In this document: one piece after another, positions 12,248 to 22,588 of the stretch
How positions within the stretch are numbered: the first letter of the stretch is position 1
How the letters are laid out: each line of letters begins with the position of its first letter
Source of the DNA: Nakazawaea peltata
Taxonomy: Eukaryota; Ascomycota; Pichiomycetes; Alaninales; Pachysolenaceae
Direction of reading: 5' to 3'
Length of the DNA stretch: 64,000 bases
NCBI GenBank assembly: GCA_001599355.1
Contig: BCGQ01000001.1
Location: forward strand, 1,925,135-1,989,134
Made by a program: the position numbers and the translations under genes
Notes under the pieces: model-generated
Told to the model about the DNA's origin: nothing
Database searches by the model: none
Seen by the model: the letters and a program-made list of their open reading frames with translations, nothing else

Positions 12248-13714
12248 ATGGTTGCTCCAAAGATTGATAACCCGGACTTGATCCGTACTAAGGCCTACAT
12301 TAACGGTGAATGGGTCGGTGGTTCTACCACTTACAAGGTGACTGATCCGGCTACCACTGAGGTTATTGCCGAATTACCAGATCAAGACCCTTCTGTTGTC
12401 GATGAGGCTATTGACGCTGCTCATGTCGCTTTCAAATCTTTCAAGAATACTACTCCAAGAGAGAGAGCTAAGTTATTGAGAGATTGGTTCAACTTGATGC
12501 AAGACAACTTGGAAGATTTGGCCAAGATCATTACCTGGGAAAATGGTAAGGCTTTGGGTGAAAGTAGAGGTGAGGCCAAGTATGGTGCTTCATACTTTGA
12601 ATGGTACGCCGAAGAGGCTCCAAGAATGTATGGTCACACCATTCAACCAGCTAACCCATTGAACAGAGCCTTCACCATCAAGGAACCAGTTGGTGTAGTT
12701 TCCATTATTACCCCATGGAACTTCCCATTGGCCATGATCACCAGAAAGCTGGGTGCTGCTATTGCTGCTGGTTGTACCGTCGTCGTCAAGCCAGATCTGC
12801 AAACTCCATTGTCTTGTTTGGCCATGGCTTATTTGGCTGAGAAGGCCGGTCTTCCAAAGGGTGTCTTCAACGTTGTCTTGAGTGCCACTAGAGTTCCAGA
12901 ATTCGGTATCAAGTTATGTGAGAACAAGAAGTCTAAGAAGATCTCTTTCACAGGTTCCACCAACGTTGGTAAGATCTTGATGAAGCAAAGTGCTTCTACT
13001 TTGAAGAAATGTTCTTTCGAGTTAGGAGGTAATGCTCCAGTCATTGTCTTCGATGATGCTGAAATCGAACAAGCTGTCAATGAGACCATCAACACCAAGT
13101 TCAGAGGTTTGGGTCAAACTTGTGTTTGTGCTAACAGAATCTTCGTTCAAAGTGGTATCTACAACACTTTCGCTGAGAAGCTTGCTGAGAAGGTAAATAA
13201 GTTCAAGGTTGGTAACGGTTTTGACCCTGAGACCACCCACGGTTCTTTGATCAATGAGGCTGCTATTGCCAAGGTTGAGGCTCACGCTCAAGATGCCATC
13301 AGCAAGGGTGCTAAGGCCATTGTGCCAGGAGGAAGAGCCACCGAAATTGGTCCTCACTTCTACAGACCAACTGTCTTGACCAACGTTACTAAAGACATGA
13401 GAGTATGTTCCGAAGAGACTTTCGGTCCTCTTGCTGCTTTGATCAAATTCGACACTGTTGATGAGGTCGTCGAATTGGCTAACGACGTTGACCATGGTTT
13501 AGCTTCCTACATTTTCTCCGAGAACATCAATACCATCTACAAGGTCTCTGAGCAATTGGAAAGTGGTATGGTTGCTTGTAACACTGGTATCTTCACCGAC
13601 TGTGCTATTCCATTCGGTGGTGTCAAGGAGTCCGGTTTCGGAAGAGAAGGTTCCTTATATGGTATTGATGACTACACTACCATTAAGACTATTACCATTG
13701 GTAACATTCATTAA
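12248..13714 (+). CDS. UGA2: Succinate-semialdehyde dehydrogenase
   Basis: 488-residue NAD(P)+-dependent aldehyde dehydrogenase, last step of the GABA shunt (succinate semialdehyde to succinate). It contains ITPWNFPLAMITRK, FTGSTNVGK, the general base in FELGGNAPV (E258) and the nucleophile in GLGQTCVCANR (C292). The CVC pair next to the nucleophile, PFGGVKESGFGREGS and overall length match the SSADH family rather than other ALDH groups. No targeting sequence is seen, so it is probably cytosolic. Codon use is strongly biased, implying high expression. Confidence 0.92.
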   Translation: MVAPKIDNPDLIRTKAYINGEWVGGSTTYKVTDPATTEVIAELPDQDPSVVDEAIDAAHVAFKSFKNTTPRERAKLLRDWFNLMQDNLEDLAKIITWENGKALGESRGEAKYGASYFEWYAEEAPRMYGHTIQPANPLNRAFTIKEPVGVVSIITPWNFPLAMITRKLGAAIAAGCTVVVKPDLQTPLSCLAMAYLAEKAGLPKGVFNVVLSATRVPEFGIKLCENKKSKKISFTGSTNVGKILMKQSASTLKKCSFELGGNAPVIVFDDAEIEQAVNETINTKFRGLGQTCVCANRIFVQSGIYNTFAEKLAEKVNKFKVGNGFDPETTHGSLINEAAIAKVEAHAQDAISKGAKAIVPGGRATEIGPHFYRPTVLTNVTKDMRVCSEETFGPLAALIKFDTVDEVVELANDVDHGLASYIFSENINTIYKVSEQLESGMVACNTGIFTDCAIPFGGVKESGFGREGSLYGIDDYTTIKTITIGNIH

Positions 13715-13762
13715 TAATATTTAATAATTTAATATGTTTTAGCATGATATATTTGTAGCTGG

Positions 13763-14554
13763 TTAACCTTCGTACTTTGAGATGTTCTTAAACCAATTAT
13801 ACCAGATCTTGTTTTCAGGATCTTCAAAGAAAGTCAAAGGTAATGCCCCGACTTTGCCAACTTGTCTAGTCCAAACAATGATACCTAAGAGAGCGAAATC
13901 TGCAAAGATTGGAACATCACCGGTAAGGTAAGTCTGTTCCCCATTTAAGAATCTCTTCAAAATGTCACTATGCTCGGTCTGGAATGAACTGATACTGTTC
14001 AATTTCTCAGCAGCCTCGGCAAGTACCGATTCGAAAAACTCTTTCGGTTGTTTCAACAATTCAACCAGATCCCCACGACCTTGTTGGATTCTACTATTAC
14101 GGAAGTAATTTCTAGTCTCTGGCTCATCGTCAACGAGCAAGTATACATATGGACCATTCATTTTGTATAATATGGCCGAGTACTGCAAGAAAAATGGGAC
14201 AAGTTCTTTACCAAGAGCTTCAATCTCCGGGGTCTCTCCATAGATCTTCTTTCTAACATTGTATCTCTCCAGAAGGGCATCTACAATAAAGTAACTACCC
14301 CCCATAATGGTGTCACCCTGTTTCTTAAAAGTAACAGCAGGAACACTATGTTTAGCATAATGTTCTACACCTTGTTCAGCCCACGATTTAACCCCCAAAC
14401 TACTTAAGGATGGGGAAATCTCCGGGTACTTAAGAAACATAGTTTCAAAGGGGATGTTTAAATAGTTAAGTAAGCATCTGATCCTGACCACATTAGGCGA
14501 CCATGGTTCAGGAACAAAAACCGAAGAAAGGTCGTACAAAATCAATTCACTCAT
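13763..14554 (-). CDS. GST-fold protein, possibly with alternative mitochondrial start
   Basis: 263 residues from MSELILYDLSS. An N-terminal thioredoxin-like GST domain (WSPNVVRIRCLLNYLNIPFE...VPAVTF, then GGSYFIVDALL) is followed by an all-helical C-terminal half with DVPIFADFALLGIIVWTRQVG. It resembles the fungal GST-like group that includes beta-etherase and UstS-type proteins; the substrate is unknown. The frame is open upstream to an ATG at 14692, which would add 46 residues with no Asp or Glu and about ten Lys or Arg. That extension could be a mitochondrial presequence, giving a 309-residue form. The two genes on either side give no clear functional hint. Confidence 0.8.
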   Translation of the reverse strand: MSELILYDLSSVFVPEPWSPNVVRIRCLLNYLNIPFETMFLKYPEISPSLSSLGVKSWAEQGVEHYAKHSVPAVTFKKQGDTIMGGSYFIVDALLERYNVRKKIYGETPEIEALGKELVPFFLQYSAILYKMNGPYVYLLVDDEPETRNYFRNSRIQQGRGDLVELLKQPKEFFESVLAEAAEKLNSISSFQTEHSDILKRFLNGEQTYLTGDVPIFADFALLGIIVWTRQVGKVGALPLTFFEDPENKIWYNWFKNISKYEG

Positions 14555-14767
14555 CCTGCCACGGTTCCGGATCTTCCTGATTCCTAAACTGAGGCTCATG
14601 CCCCTCTTTATATTCAGTCCATTTGTAAGCAATTTCCTATTTAGGTAGGACTTACTAAGCCTATTAAGGATCAGGTGAGTATTTGAGCACATAACGAATA
14701 ATCAGGGACCCGACTCCAATCTGGGGATTTCTCTTTAGTTCGTAATTTGCTCGTGCTCAAACTTCTC

Positions 14768-14780
14768 ACGCGCTGCGCGT
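14768..14780. promoter_or_regulatory. Inverted ACGCG cores before RAD57
   Basis: ACGCG at 14768-14772 and its inverse CGCGT at 14776-14780 lie about 105-115 bp before RAD57, in a short GC-rich island of an AT-rich spacer. They match the core of the MBF site. Confidence 0.35.
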
Positions 14781-14883
14781 ACGATGCGCGAAAAATAGTA
14801 GGAATTTTTCTTAGTGCTCTACAAAGACAAGAAGGAAGGTTAGTTGGGAAGAGTGGTGGAGAATAGGATCCAGAATTAAGGAA

Positions 14884-16341
14884 ATGGACTTCTTTAAACA
14901 ATGGCCGGAGACCAAGTTGATGTTCGATCCCGAATATGAAACTCTTTTTTTGCTGTTCGACCGCAAAGCCATATCCACAATGGATTTATTAAACCTTTCT
15001 CCTGTGGAACTTGCAAAGATTACAGGGCGATCATCTACGGTGACCAAGAAATTCCAACAAGATCTAGACAAGGAGATAGTTGCATCTTTGGAAAGACCTA
15101 GACCTCTCAGATGGGCAGATTTACAAGAAGATGATCTTTTCAAATCATTTACTTCGGGTGATGACAAAATAGATCACCTTTTAGGTGGAGGAATATCTGT
15201 AGGGGCACTAACGGAAGTGGTAGGTGAATCAGCTACGGGGAAATCACATTTATTATTACAATTACTGGTTACAGTACAATTACCACGTGAATTAGGAGGA
15301 CTTGGCTACCAACTTAGTGATGACATGATGGTTACTTCAACTCAAGTCTCCTCCTCTTCTCCTACTCTGCTGAAGGTCGTGTATATTTCTACCGAAAGTG
15401 GTATAGAGACTCGTCGTCTCTCACAAATATGCGATAATTATAACACTTTAATGCAAACAAATGGCATAGAACAAAAATATTGGCCTACAATTGATAATAT
15501 TTATCAAATTTCATGTCATGATTTAGAATCACAAAATCGTGTGGTATTTTATCAACTCCCCCAACTCATCAAACTGGAGAAAAATCTGATCAAGTTGGTC
15601 ATCATAGACAGCATACTGCACCATTTAAGAATAGAAATGAATACTAGAGATAATGAGCTGCTGAAGCGCAATATTGCATTTTTTTATAAATTGCTGAACC
15701 ATTTAAAGAAGATGGCCCAGGAGCATCGGTTCAGTGTTGTCGTCAGTAATCAGGTCAGTGATCGTCCTTTTAGACAGATTTATGGATCTGATCGTTCATT
15801 GACGCTTGATTATCAGCTTGGATGGCTTAGTGGGTGGACAGATCGTACTACTTTGGAGAGACAAAGATATGGCAGACATGAAAACTCCACAGATTCTTCC
15901 TTCACGGATATGTTTGGGGAAAGACATGAGGATAGTTATAGACAGATACCACTGCTTGGGTTGATCTGGCAAAATAAAGTGGATCATCGTATTGTTTTGT
16001 CGAAATATAGGAAACCTATTTGGGATCAGTTATTGGCTTCATTGAAAACGAGAGAAATCGAGAAACGTCGTAAACAACTGAAGGCAGAGTTAGAGCTGTC
16101 ATTGCGTCAAAAGGCACAACTGCTGTCACTGCCCCTGCAAACAAATACCACTCTGGAACCGGATGAAATACCCCCACTGGCCCAACTCTCCAATGATGAT
16201 TTCGTCTTCCCTGATGAATTTGAAGAAGACGACTACGATATCAGCAGACATTACGAAATCAAACGTCGTGTATGGTATGATCAAAAATCGATCAAATTCG
16301 AAATCTGGAAAGGCGGACTACGATGCGATGAAACAGATTGA
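14884..16341 (+). CDS. RAD57: RecA-family recombination mediator RAD57
   Basis: 485 residues. Rad57 pairs with Rad55 to stabilise Rad51 filaments during homologous recombination. Walker A GESATGKS (114-121) and Walker B LVIIDSI (about 238) frame a RecA core; VSNQVSDRPF corresponds to the L2-region motif. The N-terminal helical part (MDLLNLSPVELAKITGRS) fits the HhH-like domain of Rad51 paralogues. The C-terminus (LLGLIWQNKVDHRIVLSKYRK, then acidic EFEEDDYDISRHYEIKRR) matches Rad57 rather than Rad51 or Dmc1. Confidence 0.9.
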   Translation: MDFFKQWPETKLMFDPEYETLFLLFDRKAISTMDLLNLSPVELAKITGRSSTVTKKFQQDLDKEIVASLERPRPLRWADLQEDDLFKSFTSGDDKIDHLLGGGISVGALTEVVGESATGKSHLLLQLLVTVQLPRELGGLGYQLSDDMMVTSTQVSSSSPTLLKVVYISTESGIETRRLSQICDNYNTLMQTNGIEQKYWPTIDNIYQISCHDLESQNRVVFYQLPQLIKLEKNLIKLVIIDSILHHLRIEMNTRDNELLKRNIAFFYKLLNHLKKMAQEHRFSVVVSNQVSDRPFRQIYGSDRSLTLDYQLGWLSGWTDRTTLERQRYGRHENSTDSSFTDMFGERHEDSYRQIPLLGLIWQNKVDHRIVLSKYRKPIWDQLLASLKTREIEKRRKQLKAELELSLRQKAQLLSLPLQTNTTLEPDEIPPLAQLSNDDFVFPDEFEEDDYDISRHYEIKRRVWYDQKSIKFEIWKGGLRCDETD

Positions 16342-16415
16342 ATAATGAAGGTATCAATAATATATAATAAGTAATGACAGAAATGAATGAATAAAATATA
16401 ATAGATCGAAGGTAG

Positions 16416-17487
16416 CTAGAATTCCAAATCCCCAACTACATCTTCATCTTCGTCCATGATGGCATCTTCATCGATGTCGTTTGTCAAATCGTATTCGTTA
16501 TCCGAGACGTTTTCTGAGGTGTTGAAAGCTCCGTCACGATCGGCAAAATTCGACAGGATTAAAGAGCCTCTCCTCAGTTGAATAAAGCTAGATTTCAATT
16601 GGATGAAAGCCACTCTCTTACGTTTCTTGTTATAGAGGAAATAGAAATTACACCACAAGACACTTGGACTATCGAGAATTTCCTGCTTGAGGAAGTCATT
16701 ATCAAGTTCGAAACATTGACATTCCGCCAAGTCCATGTGACCGTTGACTATATCCCATATCCAGTTTAAATCTTGCTCGGATTTACCGAGGCTGATCAAC
16801 AAGTTGTTCACATTACTGATCAATACAGAGGCAGATCTCATCAGTGTGAAGAAATCTGGGTTTAAAGAAGTGAAATCGTGATCCGGATAACAAGTATTCA
16901 AGATTCCGATCAAATATGCAAAGGCTCTACGTGAAGTCTGTTGGTCAAGAGGGCCAAATGCACATCTTTCTTGGTCTGTGAGTGACGAAGGTGACATATA
17001 TCCAGCTCCGGTGTAAAGAGATTTGCTCATATTGTTACTGCCAGTGCTATGGTCACTGTTATCTGTCATGAATACTGGACGATTCCTTATTGTTGAGGTA
17101 GAGTAACTTCTCTGCTTTGCCTGTTGAGCCAGTGGTGACTCAAATTGATTCACAGGGGAGAGCACGGGACTCTGTTGTTGATTCTGTTGTTGATAATATT
17201 GCAGTATCTGGTTGTGCTGCTGTTGTTGTTCTTGCATATACACCTCCCAGTTCTTGTCTATTGTTTTGTATAACTTCCTATCGGAACCAACAGGTTTTGT
17301 GGTGAAGAGATCTATTGTTCCTTCCACATGACTATCGACAGTGTCGAAACTCAAGTTCTGATTCACCAATTCTATGTCGAACTCATCGATGAACTTAAAG
17401 TAATGGCGGTTAGTAAATAATCGGAAGATAAATTAGTGAGCCGCCGATAGCGGCTGGGGTCCAAACGCGATCAAAACTTACCTTCAT
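16416..17487 (-). CDS. MAF1: RNA polymerase III repressor MAF1, two exons
   Basis: Exon 1 is ATG AAG only (17487-17482); exon 2 is 17393-16416. The joined protein (327 aa) begins MKFIDEFDIELVNQNLSF, the conserved Maf1 start. Maf1 binds Pol III when nutrients are low or TORC1 is inhibited. A box (FDTVDSHVEGTIDLFTTKP), a Gln-rich central linker, then B and C boxes (RRAFAYLIGILNTCYPDHDF; WCNFYFLYNKKRKRVAFIQ) and an acidic tail (NDIDEDAIMDEDEDVVGD) are present. NLS-like KKRKR lies in the C box. Several Ser/Pro sites in the linker could be PKA or Sch9 targets. Confidence 0.95.
17394..17481 (-). other. 88-nt intron of MAF1 with internal hairpin
   Basis: Donor GTAAGT, branch TACTAAC and acceptor TTTAAG (minus strand). 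Between donor and branch, AGCCGC (17439-17444) and GCGGCT (17450-17455) form a 6-bp GC-rich stem with a 5-nt loop. The first exon has only two codons. Confidence 0.93.
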
Positions 17488-19105
17488 ATCGATGTTGAGG
17501 GGTCTGTGTGTCACGTATAACGTAGCTTCACGGTATCTTAGTTTATATGATCAGATTCTTTGGATCTAATTTTCCATCGTAATCACCAGAACGTGTCTCA
17601 GTATTAAAAAACATTACGAGAAATTGACCGCTAAGCTTAGAGTGAAGATTGGTCGAGGGAATGCGCAGATTATCTTTGCCTGAAATGGAATAATTGGATG
17701 TGAGTGCACTACTATTTATTGATTAGGAAAAAAGAGATGGTCAGCCATTTTAAGGTGAAGGGGATTTGACAGAGAGCAAAAGATGGAAATTAAGAATGAG
17801 GGACAGAATGGTGGGTCTGAATAGGGTGGGGCTGCTGAGGGAGGAATAATGAAGGCGAGGCGGTGACTATGAAATAGACAGCCTTGATATACTAAGCTTC
17901 TAGAACACTACATCTCCATCAATGGCTGCAGATGGGGTCCTCATGGCATATGGCCCAACTAACTAAAAAATATTTATGCACCCATGTGAAATTCCTTCTC
18001 TTCCTCTTTCCACAGCCTAGTTTTTTGACACGACCTTAGCAAACAAGCAAATATGAAGTCATCGGTCTCATCGCCAATAAGTCAAGAGCAAGAGAAAAAA
18101 GAAACAAGAAAAGCGAATAAAAATAAACAAAAAAAATGCACGCACAAGGCAGAAGGGCAAATTTCATGTAAAAAAAAACTTTCGCTACGTGCACAGGGAA
18201 TTTGAGTTAGTTGAGAAAGAGGGTCGGAGAATAATAGCAAGAGCAGAATTTAGGTTTTGAGATTGGGCAGATTTGACAGATTGCGGGAGGGTGAGCAATA
18301 ATATTTGGGATAGTGTGATTGAGTGAATAGCGAGAGGATTGAGAGAAAAACGATACTTGTAACAAGATCAATTCCGAAGCTTAGCCACCATGCAATGAAC
18401 AAACTTGAACAAAAACAACTCAGTTCGTGTACCTCGTCTACTGAAATATGCCTTAGAATGTTAATGCAATGAAAAAATAATGTCCACATGAACTATTTTG
18501 ATTCGCACCTAAGATGCATCTCGCCTTTAGCTACCAATAGCAAGCAAATGTTGGAGCAATTGCATATTTCCATATGCCGTTCCTTATTGAGACCCGCCGT
18601 TTTGTTTAGTTTTTGCTTCTTTGTTTAGGATCACTGCACAGTCGTGAACGATCTACAGAGAGACAGATCGACAACAGGAACGGGTAAGTGTAGCGAACAA
18701 CGATGGAGTCGGGGCACTCAATCGGTGTATCCACCTCTTCTCCTTCATACCTACTTCACTCTTTGTTGCCCTCACATTCACCTCACCATCCCTCACCCTC
18801 CCTCTACTACCCTCCCCTCTACCCATCCCACTATCTCCCTCTCCCTCCTCCCACAGCAACTCCCCTTAAACTTTAGCAGGGGCACGCTCAAACGTCAAAA
18901 ATAACAATCAAAGCCCCTTTGTCTTTACGTAATTGCCCCAAAATCTGCCCTTTGCTTCGCTCCAAAAATTCCATCCCGAATTTCATGCACTATTTTTTTA
19001 TTTTTTCTCTCTTGCGTCAACTCTTAGTCTGGATCACTATATAAATAGGAAAATCTCTCAATGATTCAGCGTCAATTTATAAGGTAATATAATTAATAGT
19101 TAAAA
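17488..19105. other. 1.6-kb gene-free region before the channel gene
   Basis: No supportable gene or RNA is seen. It includes the MAF1 promoter (17488 to about 17650), a low-complexity AT-rich and purine-rich middle, a + strand pyrimidine-rich block (about 18725-18860), and a TATA box TATATAAATAG (19038-19048) 58 bp before the next gene. A GTAAGT near 18684 could be a leader-intron donor, but I saw no matching branch and acceptor. The length suggests a complex promoter or an unannotated non-coding transcript. Confidence 0.4.
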
Positions 19106-21832
19106 ATGGCAGGTACATCGATTTCGGCGTTCGTGTCATCATTAATCTTTTATGGTATTGTGCTGGCAATCTTCCTTTCGATTTTCTTGTGTTTCAAGTC
19201 TTCTCAGAAAGGTGTCTACCAAACCAGAAATGTCGTGGAAACTGTCCCAGCAGAAAAGAAGCCGGATCCGCAACCACTGGGCGCATTTGCTTGGTTCTCC
19301 AGCTTATTATCAAAACCTGAATCCTATGTCATCCAACAAGTTGGTCCAGATGGTTACTTTTTCTTGAGATATTTGTTCAACTTTTTCTTATTGGGTCTTG
19401 TTGGAGGTGTTGTTATGTGGGCGGTCTTGTTCCCAGTCAATGCCACCAATGGTTACTATTCTGCCGGTGGTCCTAATAAAACCGACGGTTTCGATATCAT
19501 TGGTTTCGTTAACGTTAAGGATAAGTACAGATATTTTGCTCATGCTTTCATGTCCTGGTTTTTCTTTGGTTTAATCATCTATGTCATTTACAGAGAATTG
19601 GTTTACTACGTTTCCTTCAGACAACTGTTACAATCCACTCCATTGTATGACTCTTTGTTGTCCTCTAGAACTGTCTTCTTGACTAACTTACCAGAGAAGT
19701 ACCAAGATGAGGAGGGGGTCAGAACTTTGTTCCCACTGCTGCAAAACATTTGGTTTGCTAGAAACTTCAAGGAATTGGAAAAGAAGGTTAAGGAAAGAAC
19801 CAAGTTGTCCAATAAATACGAGGCTCTGATGAACAAGGTTATTAAGAAGTCCATGAAGATTAGAGCTAAGGCTATCAAGAAGAATAAGCCAATTCCTGAA
19901 CCAGAAAACGAATTGACTGCTTATATTCCAGAGAAGAAATTGCCTTCCCACAGATTAAAGTTCCTCATTGGTAAGAAGGTTAAGACTTTGACTTATGGCC
20001 CAGAACATTTGGGTGAATTGAACAAGGAAATTGCTGATTCTCAACTGAATTACACCACTCTGGAGAAGGTTGGTTCTGTATTCATGGAATTCCCATCTCA
20101 ATTGGAGGCTCAAAGAGCTTATCAAGCTATTCCTTACCTGAAAGAATTGAAAAAATGTCAACGTGTCACCAATGTTGCTCCAGAAGATATTGTTTGGGAA
20201 AACACTGGTGTCAGTTTCTACGCTAGACACGGTAAACTGATCCTTGCTAAGACCATTTTGACTTTGATGATCATCTTCTGGGCTATTCCAGTCGCTGTTG
20301 TCGGTTCGATTTCTAACATTAACTATTTGATCTCTATTGTTCCATTCTTGAAGTTTATCGAGAACTGTCCATCCGTCATTTTAGGTCTTATTACTGGTGT
20401 TTTGCCAACTGTTCTGTTGCTGGTTTTGATGATGTTGGTTCCTCCATTCATTAGAAAGATGGGTAAGGTTGCTGGTTTGTTGACTGTTCAAGAAGTTGAT
20501 TTCTGGACTCATAGTTGGTTCTATGCTTTCCAAGTTGTCCAAGTCTTCCTTGTCACCACTCTTGCTTCTTCTGCTTCTACTGTAGTTTCAGCCATTATCG
20601 ATGATCCAGGATCTGCTATGACTTTGTTATCCAAATATTTACCAAGACTGAGTAACTTCTACATTCCTTATATGTTGTTGCAAGGTTTGGCTATCTCCTC
20701 TAAAGCTCTTGCCCAACTTGTCGGTTTGATTTTGGCTCAATTCCTTGGTAAAATCTTGGATAACACTCCTAGAAAGTTGTGGAACAGAAAGGTTAAGTTG
20801 GGCTCTCCATCTTGGGGTGTCACCTATGCTGCTTATCAATTGATTGCTTTGATTTTGATTGTCTACTCTGTCATTGCTCCAATCATCATTGTATTTGCAG
20901 TTATCACTTTCTTCTTGATCTACGTTGCCTACTTGTACAACACCACCTATGTTTGGGACCACTCTATTGATATGAGAGGTAGATCTTATCCTAAGGCTAT
21001 GTTGCAAACATTTGTTGCTCTTTACTTGGCTGAGATTTGTTTGCTTGGTTTGTTCATCATGGCCAAATCTTGGGGTCCAGTTGCCCTTGAAGGTATTATG
21101 ATTGGATTCACCGTTGTTGCTCATTTGTACTTGAAGTGGAAGTTCATTCCATTGTTGGATGCTATTCCAATCTCTGTTTTGAAGGGAGGTGAAGGTTACA
21201 ACAGTAAAGATCAAGGATTGAAGGAGCTCAAGGAAACTGGAAAGAACTTCTGGATCTCTGGCTCTTCATTAGACCACAGTAATGACAACTTGGATGCTCC
21301 AGTTGTCCCAGAAACAATTGCTGGTGACTCTTCTTCTACCAACACTAAGGACAGACAACAAGATGCTCAAAGCTACGGTGATCAAAGAACTGCTGCTACT
21401 AACACTGGATATGATGATGAGAAGGCTCTTATTAGTGAGAAACACGCCGCTCAAGTTGCTCCAGCTAGTGGGGAGCTCAGTGGTTCTACTATCCAAAACA
21501 ATTTACCAAGAGATGCCACTTGGTTCAAGAGATTCATCAAACCAACTCAATACTTGAGCTTGCCAATTGTCAGAAATATCATGCCTTATGTCTTACAAGA
21601 ACCTGTCAGATACACTCCAGATAATAAGAATATCTATGTTCACCCAGCTGTCAGTGATGAACCAGCTGAACTTTGGATTCCAAAGGACCCATGTGGTTTG
21701 TCTACTATCCAAGTTGAGAAGCTGCTGGCTCATGGTATTAAGGTTACTGATGAGAATGCATCTATTGATGATCAACTGAAGTTGTCCATCTATGGACCAC
21801 CTCCAGCTTATGAGGTTGCTGTTAAGCATTGA
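19106..21832 (+). CDS. CSC1/PHM7/RSN1-family stress-gated cation channel
   Basis: 908 residues of the OSCA/TMEM63 (DUF221) family. An N-terminal span (SLIFYGIVLAIFLSIFLCF) is followed by a short loop, two spans, a cytosolic domain (about 200-375) with RTVFLTNLPEKYQDEEGVRTLF and Lys-rich helices, then the multi-span 7TM region (about 385-680) with QEVDFWTHSWFYAFQVVQVFLVTT. The start (ISAFVSSLIFYG) and VNATNG motif match S. cerevisiae Phm7 and Rsn1 more than Csc1, which is shorter. The cytosolic tail (SIYGPPPAYEVAVKH) contains a PPxY-type motif that could bind Rsp5. Codon bias suggests strong expression. Confidence 0.87.
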   Translation: MAGTSISAFVSSLIFYGIVLAIFLSIFLCFKSSQKGVYQTRNVVETVPAEKKPDPQPLGAFAWFSSLLSKPESYVIQQVGPDGYFFLRYLFNFFLLGLVGGVVMWAVLFPVNATNGYYSAGGPNKTDGFDIIGFVNVKDKYRYFAHAFMSWFFFGLIIYVIYRELVYYVSFRQLLQSTPLYDSLLSSRTVFLTNLPEKYQDEEGVRTLFPLLQNIWFARNFKELEKKVKERTKLSNKYEALMNKVIKKSMKIRAKAIKKNKPIPEPENELTAYIPEKKLPSHRLKFLIGKKVKTLTYGPEHLGELNKEIADSQLNYTTLEKVGSVFMEFPSQLEAQRAYQAIPYLKELKKCQRVTNVAPEDIVWENTGVSFYARHGKLILAKTILTLMIIFWAIPVAVVGSISNINYLISIVPFLKFIENCPSVILGLITGVLPTVLLLVLMMLVPPFIRKMGKVAGLLTVQEVDFWTHSWFYAFQVVQVFLVTTLASSASTVVSAIIDDPGSAMTLLSKYLPRLSNFYIPYMLLQGLAISSKALAQLVGLILAQFLGKILDNTPRKLWNRKVKLGSPSWGVTYAAYQLIALILIVYSVIAPIIIVFAVITFFLIYVAYLYNTTYVWDHSIDMRGRSYPKAMLQTFVALYLAEICLLGLFIMAKSWGPVALEGIMIGFTVVAHLYLKWKFIPLLDAIPISVLKGGEGYNSKDQGLKELKETGKNFWISGSSLDHSNDNLDAPVVPETIAGDSSSTNTKDRQQDAQSYGDQRTAATNTGYDDEKALISEKHAAQVAPASGELSGSTIQNNLPRDATWFKRFIKPTQYLSLPIVRNIMPYVLQEPVRYTPDNKNIYVHPAVSDEPAELWIPKDPCGLSTIQVEKLLAHGIKVTDENASIDDQLKLSIYGPPPAYEVAVKH

Positions 21833-22588
21833 GCAATCTACGATTTTTCAAAGTATACTGCTTTATTTTAGTTAGCTTCTTTTTTGTATTCTACATTTTT
21901 ATAGTATTGAGAATTAATTGATTGTAATACACGACTTTTTCAGGTGGTGTAGTGAAAGATACAATAGTGGATTGTGATAGAGTAGCATATGATGCAGTGA
22001 TAAATTGAACTTTTCTGAACTGTACTGTGCTATACTATACTATACTATACTATACTATACCATGCTATACTTTACTATACTATGGTGCATTACCGTAGCC
22101 TCAGCACTACTGTCTACCCTTACATACTATAATTGTTCTAATATACACTACTATTGCATCATTTCTCTTTCCTATTTAAGTAACTTGTTTTGTCCCCCAA
22201 AATTGTGGCTCAGCCCTACAAGCGAACAATTTCACGGAGGGTAACACAGAAATCCGTGAGAGCACCAATTAGAGCACAGATGAGACCACTCCATGAGTCA
22301 ACCACATAAAGAAACTCATATCCAGCCATTGAATGACAACAACTCTCAATAGTCTTCTCAATTCTCACAATTGACCAAATCATCCCCATCAATCGTCTCT
22401 CCCCTGGATCTAATCCCCACGGAAACCGATGTATCCCTTACATTTCCCCCGCCTAAACCGTAATCCTCAAATTTTTCCATCGATTTCCTAATTTTCACCT
22501 CGAATCAACGTTTCGGTTTGCTGTTTTTTTATATTTTAATAGTCGAAGTGAAATTTAAATTCGATTGTTGTAACTTCATATTATCAAA
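21833..22588. other. Channel-IPP1 spacer with TATAC microsatellite
   Basis: No gene is supported; a small frame at 22005-22244 is a translation of the repeat. Six exact TATAC units lie at 22031-22060, followed by degraded copies to about 22085. The 3' half is C-rich then AT-rich and probably contains the IPP1 promoter. Confidence 0.5.
22031..22060. repeat. (TATAC)6 microsatellite
   Basis: Six uninterrupted pentanucleotide units, with three imperfect units after them. It lies in the 3' flank of the channel gene and upstream of IPP1. Confidence 0.9.

Noticed and set aside
22005-22244. Small + strand frame rich in Tyr/Thr/Leu
   Set aside because: It is a translation of the TATAC microsatellite.
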